Below, one piece after another: positions 47,176-58,500 of a DNA stretch of 64,000 bases. Under the pieces are notes generated by a model. The model had not been told where the DNA came from, made no database searches, and was given only the letters and a program-made list of their open reading frames with translations. Positions within the stretch are counted from its first letter, which is position 1. The number at the start of each line of letters is the position of its first letter. Origin of the DNA: Lunularia cruciata (lineage: Eukaryota > Streptophyta > Marchantiopsida > Lunulariales > Lunulariaceae); assembly GCA_948567375.1 (NCBI GenBank), contig OX419760.1:59330911-59394910 (forward strand). Direction: 5' to 3'. A program made the translations under genes and the position numbers.

Positions 47176-47929
47176 AGTGAGTAATGAAGATGCAAATAGG
47201 TGGCCAAAACCTAAACAAAGCCTCATCATTGTAGAGAAAGTAGTTGGTGTGAGTTGGAATGCCCTAATGCACGATCAAGCTATGATCCAAGAGCCTGCAC
47301 CCTTGCTGGAGCAAGAGAAAAGACATGCTTTAGTAGCTTGAGGAATGGACAAGTCAATTATGAGAGAATGTAGCGTATGCTCACACTATTGCTCCATCAA
47401 GGAAGATTGTAAACCTCTAGTCCAATCTAACAATAGTGAAGCAAAAGATGGAAAGTTTTCTTGTGCATGTGGGGATAAACTATCTCTCATCTACTGTAAT
47501 AACATCTAGAGAGACAAGATCCCCCTTCCACCTTTGTCACAAAATTCTCCAAGACTGGCCTATCAACAACCACAAAACAAGAGGAAAGTAGGGGTGCCGA
47601 GAGAGCCCAATTACCCCAAAATGCTATAAGTGCAATCTCCTCCATAGATAGCAAGCCAACCCCTCCGCATGAGATTGGCACAACTGTTTGTCTACGTGCC
47701 AAATCCTCTATCACACACTCAAATGTCCTTGGTCCAATAATATCACCAAAGACTCCCATAATCCTCCTATCAAAGGCTCTTAGATGTGATAGGAAGGACG
47801 AGGAGGGAGGAATTATATAGATGAGGTAGGACGGTCAATGAGAAAACTAGAGGAGAGTATACCAAATGCCACCTACAGATCTCCTAGTAATAGAAGTTCA
47901 TCCACATGGAGAACATCTTGTGCAAGGGC

Positions 47930-48780
47930 AGCACCTAAGAAGCGTGTGACAAAATCCTTGGATCTTATTGGCACTCTAAGAACACGTAGACCATTTGTAG
48001 ATGTAATACATGCCTCTAGAAGCTCAAGGTGGGGAGGAATACCTAAAGGAGACCATGCCCTATACTTTGACACCTTGAATCTCAAGCCTACTAGATGTAG
48101 CTCAATAGTCAAGGGGTCAAAAGCTTGCTTAATTTGATATACAGAGCCCACAATGTGTGTATTATCAACCAAGGAAAGAAATACACAACCTAGCATGGCC
48201 AAAGTAGTAGATAGGAGAGCTCTAAAGTGAGCCATGGCAAATAAGGGTCCCTATAAAGGATCTCCTTGACATGTACCCACAGTTAACTCCAAGACGGTGA
48301 CTCCTTCCTATGAACCACCATGATGGTAGTAAACGGAAGCAAGAGACCCATAAAAAGACTGCATAAACAGAATAAGATTCGCCAAGGATCCACCAGCCTC
48401 CCTAAGCTCTCTGAAGATGGATGCCTATGAGATGCTATTAAAAGTGTTCTCAACATCCACCTATAGGATGACCCACTCCGGATGGATATCTAGGAGTGCC
48501 CTACTGCCTAGAGATACAGCCTCACATCCTCCAGATTTAGCTACTCCAAAGTGATATAGATTGAGGTGTTGTTGAAAGTGAGAACGATGCTGAAGAACAA
48601 TGGTACAATTGACCAAATGCAAAAAGATCTCTCCAATAACAATCGGTCTAATGCTCCATATGTCCTTCTCCATCATGAGAAGTTGACTAACACCTAACAC
48701 TCGACTAATAGACATAGGAATGTCTCCGCTTGCTACTATTATAGCCACCTAAAACAACTTGATAAAACCACTAGAAGGAT
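47930..48780 (-). pseudogene. LINE copy 2 reverse transcriptase
   Basis: The minus strand gives DIWSIRPIVIGEIFLHLVN, FGVAKSGGCEAVSLGSRAL, WVILQVDVENTFNSIS, a segment ending GTCQGDPL, then LFAMAHFRAL and the catalytic box SLVDNTHIVG. These are motifs of LINE reverse transcriptases. The box normally reads (A/S)DD; here the second Asp is Asn, and a stop lies just after QGDPL. It would copy element RNA at a nicked chromosomal target. Confidence 0.88.
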
Positions 48781-49546
48781 CATCTACCTGAAAGCAATCT
48801 CTAAGGTGCTCATAAACCATCCCTGACAAGCCTCTTGAGGAAAGGCAAAGAGTAGTGCACAATGCTTGTGCAAAAAGTGACCTATCAGGACATAAAGGCT
48901 GCTCAAGTTGATAATCTAAGACCTCTAATGGTAGTCACTCTATTGCTATAGGATGTAGTAAGCGTAGAGAAGAGATAGTCTCATCAATAGGACTCACCAT
49001 AGACAAAGGGTGTAGCGCTTGTGTTGTGGTACTAAACTCTCCGCCTGACCCAATGTCCTACACCGTCGTAATCAAGTGGACTCTGTGGTATCTTGTGGTG
49101 AAACGTGTCTCCTAAAAAATATAGCCCTAAAAAAATCCTCTTGAAGTGCCACCTAATCTTCCACTTGAAATTGACAAAATCTAGCAGCCACATCTCTATG
49201 CACCGCACATCCCCCTCTAGCATAACAAAGATACCATCAAGGGAGTAAAAGGAGTAGGAACCATGCTAACTTGCCCAAGGGATCATGTGCCAAACAATCA
49301 AGTGGTAGGCAAAAAGCATATTTAGCCTCATCATGGAGTGTGTGGGTAGCCTATGGAATAGACATGGACATGAAAAACTAGTCTCAAATAACCCCAAAAT
49401 GTAACCCGCCTAAGAAGTTAACCACTCCCACGACTTGATCCATATCCTTGGAATAGTCAACAAAGGGATATAGGACCATGTGTAATCCCGAGTGTCATTG
49501 CCATTGATGTGGTTGCTTGCCTCCCGTGAGCATCCCAAGTGGTCTA

Positions 49547-50057
49547 TGATGAGAACCTTTGTTCTTGTTCTTTGAAGAAGATGGTCTATTCTCAGACATT
49601 TTGACTTCTGATGTATCAGACATCCTAACACTCAGCTTCCCTAGTCTCACCAGAGCAGACACTCCTAATTGCACACAAAAAGATTCAACTCTCTCCTAGC
49701 CTTCAAAGACTGTACAGCCAGTTCACTCACGCAACACAAATAACCTCCAATATTAAGATACAGAACTCAATACAGAACACTCCTGAGATGGTGTTAGGCA
49801 GCTCATGACTTCACGAAATGCAGAGGGGAAGTGGTAGAAATCAACTCCAGTAGAAGAAACTCCTGACTGGGATTATATAGATAGAAGAGTGTACTGAAAG
49901 GTGTGCTGACGGGTGTGCTACCATAGTGCTCATGTAACACATGCAGCTCATAGAAAGCATGTGAACAATGGACATGAACATTGTTCGCTCATGAACAATA
50001 CCTATTTTGTCTGATTCTAACAAAAAGTCCCTAAACTAGAGATTACCTAATTCAACA
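49547..50057 (-). mobile_element. 511-bp insertion in LINE copy 2 (solo-LTR-like)
   Basis: Flanked by GTCTA at 49542-49546 and 50058-50062, a perfect 5-bp duplication. Comparison with copy 1, which runs straight from the finger to WTTWDAHV, confirms it as an insertion. Its ends are TG...CA in either direction (minus: TGTTGAATTAGG ... CTCATCA). A TATA-like TATATAATC lies inside. Near its minus-strand 3' end an ATG frame begins MSDTSEVKMSENRPSSS, so it may be a non-autonomous element that keeps a gag start, not a plain solo LTR. Confidence 0.75.
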
Positions 50058-50074
50058 GTCTAATTATATTCTTT

Positions 50075-50137
50075 GTGCATCCTTCTCACATGGGTATTCA
50101 CTCCTTGCAAGGTGAAGCGTGTGTGACACACTGTGCA
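50075..50137 (-). pseudogene. C2H2 zinc finger of LINE copy 2, intact
   Basis: CTVCHTRFTLQGVNTHVRRM followed by H; all four zinc ligands are present and no stop interrupts it, unlike copy 1. The stop follows shortly after at the insertion boundary. Confidence 0.8.
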
Positions 50138-50660
50138 TGGGTGTATCCAGAGCCGCTCTAAACTGCCCCACATGGGGAAGTGTAGCCATAGCTAGCACAA
50201 GAATAACGATAGTAACACATTATGCTCCTCTCCATATCTCCACATACCTGCAAAACCACAACCCCTCACATCCAAACTCACATAAGAAAATACAATCTCT
50301 CCAAACCCTAAAAATTATAGACTCTCATAACTTTCATTTTGAATCTCCAAAATTTTTAAACTAAATTCCCATAGAAGCCAAGAAATTAGAAATGAAAATT
50401 CTCAACTTATCATTGTCAATGTGTAATGATCACTCTAAACCCTAAAAAAACTTAAGAAAACCTAAAAATACTCATAACTTTCTATTCAATTCTCCATAGT
50501 CTTCAATCTAGGTACCAAAATCAAAAAACTAACATAATAGACTATTCACTAGAATGTTGTATGCAAGAAAATATAGATCTTTCCTCTCACATCTCTCCCT
50601 CTCCTCTCCCCGTCTCCGCCGTCTCCGCCGTCTCCCGCACGTGAAGGAGAGACGTTTCCT

Positions 50661-50724
50661 TAGTAGGATAAAAGGTCATTCAGTATTGGTTTTTACCAAT
50701 ACTGAATGACCTTTTATCCTACTA
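50661..50724. repeat. Perfect inverted repeat, 30-bp arms, TTTT loop
   Basis: The left arm at 50661-50690 (TAGTAGGATAAAAGG...) is the exact reverse complement of 50695-50724, with a four-base TTTT loop. A partial third copy, ACCAATACTGAATACTAGA, follows at about 50728. It sits just outside the 5' end of LINE copy 2. It could be a small foldback element, a hairpin RNA source or a replication/assembly artefact. Confidence 0.95.
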
Positions 50725-50744
50725 GAAACCAATACTGAATACTA

Positions 50745-53054
50745 GACAAAAGAGGTAGAATGAGTTCGGAAGGAGGATTTGGTACATCCTATTCTCTTGT
50801 ATAGCCTCTGTAATTCCCGGATATCTTCAGGGATTCTCCTAGATTAGATAGAAGAGAGTGCATCGATGTATGCGGAGATATATTTTTGAGCGTCTAGTGG
50901 CTAGCATGTTCGTCAAGTAACATAGTACACGCTAGTATACCTGAATCCCGCAATTTTTAAAGAGTTTCGTGCTTCGAGGTCGAGTATTTAGATCTGCTGA
51001 CTATTTCCGATGTCGAATGCATCATGATATCCTCGAAGATGATGATGGTCTTATTGACCGACTAATTCCAAACCTCAGTCAAAAGATTATGCGGCAAAGC
51101 AGGATCATCCACGAATGCATTCTGTGAGCATTGACTTGAGATATGGAGAGAATAATATTTAGGAAAACTGCAACGCAGTGAAGGCGGTTAAATTACGTGG
51201 CCATCCTTTGTCTATAGATAGTCTCATTCGGGACGAAGACCAGGTCTCTCAAGCATTCTCAAGACTCGTGTCTGGCGCTAGGCTTAATATTAGACGAACG
51301 TGATCTGTAAACGCGATCACATGACGATGAGTAAGACGTAAGAATGTTGACGGATTTCCTCGAACAGTTCTCACTATTGAGATGAGTAAGACGTAAGAAT
51401 GTTGACGGATTTCCTCAAACAGTTCTCACTATTGAGGTACTTACCAGATTCGCTGAACCTTCCACACTTTCCTTATCGAATCACAAAACAGAATTTTAAA
51501 TTTGTTCCAGCTTAAGAATCATTTTGTGTAGCAGCACATGAGTACTTCGTTCACATCAATACATAATTCAAATAGAGCAGATTATACATGTAGAATAGAT
51601 AAACCATCAACCATTCTTCAGTATAATAGATAGTCTAACCTTTGTTTCTATGTCAGTTTGATTGTGTTCACGAGAAATACCCCCAAACAAATCAAATGCA
51701 ACAAACTCCTGATATTATTGAAAGTAAAACAATAGGCTTCAAGTTCAATGGAGCCTATGACAACCATTCGGTAAGTGGTTCGTAATGTTCTGCCTAGACT
51801 CAAGCAAAAGTATGTAAAGAATCAATGTCTCATCAAGAGGATTGGACTAGGTAGTACAGGATGCAAGTGCTTGAGAGAATCCCAGTGCTCTTTTGTAGGT
51901 TTCACAGATGGTGAACCGCTTATTTGTGCTCTCCACTATATGTGAAATTCTTGGGTTATGAAAGATAAAGTACGATTAGGAACGTCTGTCGGATAATTTT
52001 CTCTTGGCCTATTGAAGGAGTGAGTTCTGTTCTTTCTATTTATTTACAGCTTCAGAAAAGCCGGACTAGATGGCTACAAGGCTCTGGAAACAAACACCAA
52101 CTGGCCTTTATTCTCATACCCATTCGAGGTGTTTTTTATTCTCTTGTTAAACATTCCATAATCCCACTCAGACACTTTTAGAGCCATGTGTCTCTTAAGA
52201 TCATGACAGAATGTACAAGTTTTTCTCCCCTAGTTTGGCTCAAAGTATCTGCCCAAAGTACATCGCTCATCGCATGCTCATCACTCTCAACAAATCGAAT
52301 AATATTCACACAGCTATTGGTTTCTACTGGTAAACTAAGGTGGAAATAGACTACAGAATGTCCGAAAATAGACATGCATCCGATTCAATATAGTAGGCCT
52401 CGTGCCAATGAACAATAGTAACAGTCAAGAGCTTCCACTACTTGCTTTTTAGGTCCCTATCCTCCATCTTCCAAGGTCGATGATGGTGACTTCATCTTTC
52501 TTGCAAATAGTTTGTTGGTGGATTGCACATCGGATTTGTTTTCACTCTAAGAGAAAAACACATGATTCAATTGAATTTTACCAAGATAGAAGACAAGACT
52601 CTGCCCTCTCTCATGGTAAGATTCAAACTAGTCTTTTCCTTTACACTTGGTCGTGCCTTATATGCTTTCTTTCAATCTTTGTCTTAATTATCGACTGTAG
52701 CTTCGTATTACTCTTGGGTTTTCCTTGTAAGGATTGATAGGTCTTCCGTCCTTTTGCTATCCCATTCGCGCCTTTATTACTTTACCTTGTATTTTATCCT
52801 ATCCTTTATAAAATTCAACAGCGTTCTTTCGCTACTATTAACAATGAACATCAGGGATGTGAATGACATTGGGAAACACAAACACTATGCTATCGAGTCT
52901 CAGTCAACGAAAGAACGGCTGTCTGAAGATCGATAATGGCCAAATTTAGTTCTTTTTACCTGTATCTGAATCTAAGTTAATCCTACATGCTAGCGACAAG
53001 TCTGCTCCTGCTCACCCTTCTTTGCTTATAACTATACCCAATGCAGACTATTCT
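50745..53054. other. Balanced-composition island, no identified gene
   Basis: CG dinucleotides are commoner here than in the repeats on either side, as near the host genes, but I find no gene. A + frame near 50970-51120 (VFRSADYFRCRMHHDILEDD) and the minus frame 52375-52178 (65 codons) look protein-like but match nothing I know. A 30-base stretch at 51947-51976 resembles 18S rRNA (see findings). Confidence 0.4.
51326..51435. repeat. 55-bp tandem duplication
   Basis: 51326-51380 and 51381-51435, both starting GATGAGTAAGACGTAAGAAT and identical except for one C/T (TCGAACAG against TCAAACAG, read as G/A). Confidence 0.95.
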
Positions 53055-54150
53055 AGAACAGTGAATGAAGAAAGGGAACCAGGAAGAACACATGAAGGAT
53101 GGGAAGACCCCAACAAGAGAGACAAAAGAGGTAAATGGGGCTAGGCCACAATAGTATCGACATGAGAAATCTGCCCTATTACACCTAAGAAATCTGAGCT
53201 ATGTAAGTAGTAAGGTCTACAAACTATTGGAGCATCAAAGAAGCATCACCTAGTGTGATTGTTCTCTTCAGGATTGCACCAGCAAATGCTGTCTGCAGAG
53301 TAATAGACAAATGCTATCTAAAATATACTACAAAGTATGAGAGTAAGAGTGGTACCCCTTCAAGTCTAATATGATAAGCTCTTGCACACTCCCTAACAAA
53401 TGTGTCGAATGCCATGTCCATCGCTCCATATAACTCCAAGGCTAGAGGAACAAAGAGGTGACACCGCTGCATACCCCTATACTTGGAGACCTTCCGTACT
53501 GCTACTCAGCTAGCCGCACATCCAGGAGGATGAGTAATCACTCACTCCAAAACTAGTATTTTTAACTACAATATCCGCTACTATCACCTGATCATCTCTG
53601 ACTAAGTATAAGTATGCTTTGACACATGTCATCTGCAAAGCATACAAATGCTCCTTCCAAAACAAGGTATCCACTCTCATGCCATAGCAAACACTATATC
53701 CATGATGGCATCATGGGTAGCCATCCTCTGTCCTCCAAAAGAGCACCTTGTCATATGGACTGCTACTGGATCTAGTGTAGAATCACATTCACAAGTGAGT
53801 AACGAAGATGCAAACCTAAGTGGAACCTCATTGTTGTAAAGAAGATGGCTAGTGCAAGTCTGAATGCACTAATGCATGGTCAAGCTAAGATCCAAGAGCC
53901 TACACCCTTGCAAGAGCAAGAGCAAAGACATGCTCTAGTAGCCCAAGGAATGGACAAGTCAACTAAGTATTGTCGCTCCATCAAGGAAGATTGCAAACCT
54001 CTAGTCCAATCTGATTGTAGTGAAGCAAAGGATGAAAGGTCCTCTCGTGGGGATTTACCATCTCTCATCTGCCACAATAACACTTGGAGAAAAAAGGAGA
54101 GATACTTTTCTATATATGGATATCCAAGACTATGTGGATATGTCCAATAG
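53055..54150 (-). mobile_element. LINE 3' fragment R3
   Basis: Collinear with 46380-47510, the 3' part of LINE copy 2, on the same strand. Shared phrases include GAGAAATCTGCCC, ACTCCAAGGSTAGAGGAACA and CAAGTGAGTAAYGAAGATGC. It covers the Cys-rich and endonuclease-like region plus the 3' UTR (GATGGGAAGACCCC near 53099). Truncated at its 5' side near 54100-54150. The + frame 53845-54150 is antisense and not a gene. Confidence 0.78.
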
Positions 54151-55477
54151 TACTAATTGATAGTGGAATTAGAGGTTTGTGTCTCCTTTTGGAGCATGAA
54201 GTCATACAAGCATGCCTTGGACTTTGGATCCAACTATACCTATCTTATTACTGCAAAGAAATTGATTTGATATACAAAAGTGAGTCTTGAAAACTATCAA
54301 GCAATTCCATCTACTTGTGGCTTCTTCTTGTCATACAATTGTTGAATTATAATGGATGATTTATGATTTGTCTAAAAAAATCCATTTCTTAACCCCATGT
54401 CATTCTTTTTGCAAGTCATGCAAATTATGTTAGTTAGATCACATGCACTCAATAGGATCTTGTTACGTGGAAGAGTTGCCATGGGAGGTTTTGTTGGGGG
54501 TTTTCTCTGAAGTTTGCCACAAGGGTGAGAGTTTTCTAGGAGATTGTTGTATGCAAAAGTTGTCATGGAGTGTTTACTAAGGCATTGGTGTAGACAAGGG
54601 TCGCACAAGGGGTTTGCTCAAGGTTTAGCATGTAACTAGCATATTTAGAGATTCTTGCTTATATAAAAACCTAAATGCATGTTTTGCAAAAGCTTACCAA
54701 AGGTTTAGTTGGTGAGCTCTTTCTTGATACCAATGCAAGGCATTTTGCTAATATCTAGGTGATGATAAATTACAAGCCCAATCTTCCCTCTTCTACTAGT
54801 TCTTCCGCCAAGGACATCCCAATATTCTCTTTTCTCCTTGCCAAATTTGTGATTGTGCAATCACAATTGTGACTTTTGTCCTAAGTGGCCTTGTGTAACC
54901 ATTCAAACAACTTCAAATGATGAGCCTATCTTTTCTCCTTGCCCTATACTAAATCCCTTTAAAATTTCATCACTAACATACATCTTTCACATAGGATAAA
55001 CAAATTTCAAATTTCTTGGCATTGGTGGGTTGTTTGCATTCACTAGTTCATAGCTTGTGACACATAGCTCATTCTTTTGACATGTAGCTTTTTTATTTAT
55101 TTTTAAAATTTGAATCTGAAGACATGCACTAATTCAAATGCAAATAGTTAATATTTGGGAATCATCCATAACCCCATAAAAAGGACAGGAGCTATGATTT
55201 ACAATGTCCGTAAATATTTCACATCTACACGTGAAGACTTGTTAAATTCTCCAGTACCCCACCGCCCACTACCCGTGAAATTTTCAAACACTACCCCTAA
55301 ATAATTTTTGCGGGATACTTACAAGTGGTGAAAATCGCATTTTTGAATCCCCAATGAAAAGAAAATTCTTTAGGCCAGTTTGTCCAGCGATGCTGGACAA
55401 AACTCTGTGTCAAAGACACACTAACGTAACAACAAAGATCGTAACAACAAAGAACGTGGAATAAAGCAAATGGTGCC
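54151..55477. other. No recognisable gene
   Basis: AT-rich sequence without a preserved frame. A short inverted repeat, TTGTGATTGTGCAATCACAA, lies at about 54846-54865. Confidence 0.4.
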
Positions 55478-55573
55478 AATTGGGCCCTAGCCCCATTCTA
55501 TTTCATTTGTCTCTCCCTTCTACGACTTGATGGGGGTCTTCCAATCCTTCTTGTGTTCTATGAGGTCTGCTTT
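55478..55573 (+). mobile_element. LINE 3'-end stub (plus strand)
   Basis: GGGCCCTAGCCCCATT through CTTGATGGGGGTCTTCCAAT and CCTTCTTGTGTTCTATGAGG matches the reverse complement of the 3' UTR in copy 2 and fragment R3. Only the last 90 or so bases are present, as expected for a heavily 5'-truncated LINE insertion. Confidence 0.7.
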
Positions 55574-58500
55574 TTGAATAAAGCAAATGCAGTTTGTCAA
55601 GCAAGCCGTCGAAGACAGTTTCTTATGGTAAAGCCACCTTGTGGGTATAGGTCAACACGGCTCCATAGCAACAGATACAACGCCCGCATGTTCTGGTGTA
55701 TGATATTTAGAGTGATCAACTTTGGAATCTTTATTCGACATTTGTGATGTTGTAGTTTGGCTTTCCATTTTCCTGTTATCTCCCATCGTTGCGATCGAGG
55801 AAAGCTAGGAACGTCGATAAATAGTGGAGCCTTTAGATATTATGAAGGCATGATATTCTTTGAGCGATTTGGAGTTGAGGGAAAGATACTGAAAGGAAAA
55901 GCTCAATCTGCAGAGCAGTGGTGCTACATTTCTACTGATTTGTCCAAAATCGTAAGATACGACACATCATTTTTTCGTGAAGGATTAGTATGTAAATATG
56001 TTTGTGCGCATGGGTGTTCTTCACCCCTCAAACTCACTCAGCATACATGACGTTCAAAGCGTGGAGCCCACTACTCCCACAGTGAATCACATGGTTAGAA
56101 GTGAGGTTTTATAAGTTCCTAGATCCCTATAGATAATGGAGGGTTTTAGTTATGGGAAAGACTAACATTTACCGTAAAATAGTATTATCCATAACAATTC
56201 AACAGGTATCCATAGAAGCAAAAGATGAGCAGAATTGAAGTCCACATAAACTATTTTACTCATTTATAAAATTTGAAAAATGAATTGAGAGTGGATTAGG
56301 GGAACCACCTAACACTGCGTTACATTACTTATGCACGTGGGAGGGTAGAAGGAGGAGGGGAACATGCAATGTGGAAGTTTAGCCTTAGAGAATTTGAAAA
56401 CCTTCTCTCCGGGAGTGGGGACTTGCTCCAACATCATATTGTGTCAAAATTTAGCAATTATTCAAAGCAAAATAAACCCAAAAGACATCAATTTTACAAT
56501 TGAAACCGTGAAATCAGTCCAATTGAAGTCTATGACTTCCCCGCACACACCATCAACTCCTAACGTAGCCCACAGCGCATACCAACATATACCATTATAC
56601 AACACCATTTTCTCTTCGTGCTCAGTGGGAAGGAAGTAATGAATTCTTTTGACAAATTCATGGACCATGGAATTAATTGTAGTATGTTGGGGGTTGAGGG
56701 TACCATGTGGAAGGTATTGGATGATAAATTTGATTATTGAAAGAGTAATGAAATACATAGGATGGATTGTTGTTTCCATGTTATACTTATCACAAAGAGA
56801 TAATAAATACTAATAATCTATGTATGTGACAAGCGTAAATTTCATTACTTCTTTCCTTGTAGCGGGCATCAAACTTTCATATTAGACGGAGAGGAAGGTG
56901 GCCGCTTGATGTAAATTACCCTTTTGGGTTGCTTCGTGTGAACAATTGATTATTTTGTGCAAGGTTGTGCAGAATTAGAACATACCATAAATACGCAACC
57001 AGCTCATGAGATTTTACTCTGGCATGGTGATCATTTGTGAAAACAAGAGAATTGGATCATAATGAACCAAATTAACTAAGCAAAATATAAATTTTTTCTC
57101 CTAGGTTGTTTATCCTAAACAATAAATTGAATCTATACTCCTCGGATGAATATGCAATTAGCCCTCGGATCGTGTCACAAGTGCAAATGAACAATTTGGG
57201 TTAATAATGAATTGAGATCATGAATTAGGAGCCGGATCAATAATTACTCTACTATTATTTGATAGTATCATGTTAGAATTTATTTGGGTGATTACAAAGA
57301 TAATTCACTACCATCTAGATCTTTTGTACTTGAGAGGGACTCACTCCCTGAGAATCTCCATTGCATTATATAGTGTGCACGCGTTGTGATCCATCTTAGA
57401 GATTATTGAGAAAATTGTTAAGAGAAGAAGTATGGTTATACTCCTCGAGTAGAATAATAGGTATTTTGGATAGCATTATGAGCCAACATAAACTAAATAT
57501 TTTTTGATATATCTTCATGAAGATGTCAACTAACAACTAATGCGGAAAAATATATCACATGAGAAATTTGACCATTACTCATGAAAAGGATTCATTTCAA
57601 TATTAATTGTTTGCTCAAAAGATAGATAGTAGTCCATTCACAACAAAAAAGCTCACTAGTGATTTAATGATAAGACAGGAGAGTGATTTATCTTCCCTAA
57701 CCTATCATTCTACTTCTACTTTTACTTTGATACTCTATTGAATACATATTTTTATTTTCCTCATGAGTTGCTGATGAGTGCTAGTGTATGACATTTTATA
57801 ATATTCATCTTCTAATCCCACGGCTTTTGCAGACTTGTCTAATCACACGGGATCAGGATCAATAACTAATTTAAACAAAACTCAAAAACATTACAAATTC
57901 GACGAGGAATATCACGAACGCCACTAACGTACATGGCGAGACACCTCGACAGGGAATGTCAGTAATATACACAACGAGAACAGAAATAATGACAAATGTC
58001 CACAAAAGGACTAGCAAACCTTCCGCTTCACTGGTTCGACTACATACAATAAGAGTTCAAACTCAAGTTATCTTGCACACCCATAACCTATAAGTTTAGG
58101 AGTCATGATTTCAAAATTAAAGTCGTTGAACATTTGAACATAACATCCATAAAGGAGAATTTATCAAAAATGGAATTGTTTCATAAAATTTTAAAGTTTA
58201 TAAAATTCTATATAATTCAAATTGTAAATATTTTAAATTTATAATAAAATATTTTACGGATAATCTCATAACATGCAAAACCCAGTGGTCACCTTTTAGA
58301 TTACCCATCCACTTTTTCATTGTTATGGACATTTCCCCTTACAGACTACCGCGTCCACGCCCATAAAATTATTATAGACTATCCATAATTTAGTTTATAG
58401 ATAGTCTATAGGGTCTACGGTAAATTGAAAGCTATAAATAAAAGCTGAATTTAAAGCCCCCTAGTATCCCGTAAGAGCTACATTTAAAGCCCCCTAGTAT

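Larger units (their letters stand above)
46370..50630 (-). mobile_element. LINE copy 2, near full length, C2H2 finger and endonuclease-like C-terminus
   Basis: A 4.3-kb non-LTR element on the minus strand. In order: a 5' leader with CTCCGCC-type units (50611-50637), a C2H2 finger (50137-50075), a 511-bp foreign insertion, an N-terminal region (49630-49030), reverse transcriptase (about 48780-47930), a linker containing GGVGLLSMEEIALIAFWGNW, a Cys-rich motif (about 47170-47110) and a C-terminal endonuclease-like region (about 47100-46650). Finger, reverse transcriptase and C-terminal domain match the architecture of RLE-type LINEs. Stops, frameshifts and a lost catalytic Asp show it is inactive. 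Confidence 0.82.

Noticed and set aside
53845..54150. 101-codon + frame
   Set aside because: Antisense of LINE fragment R3; the coding direction of that family here is minus.
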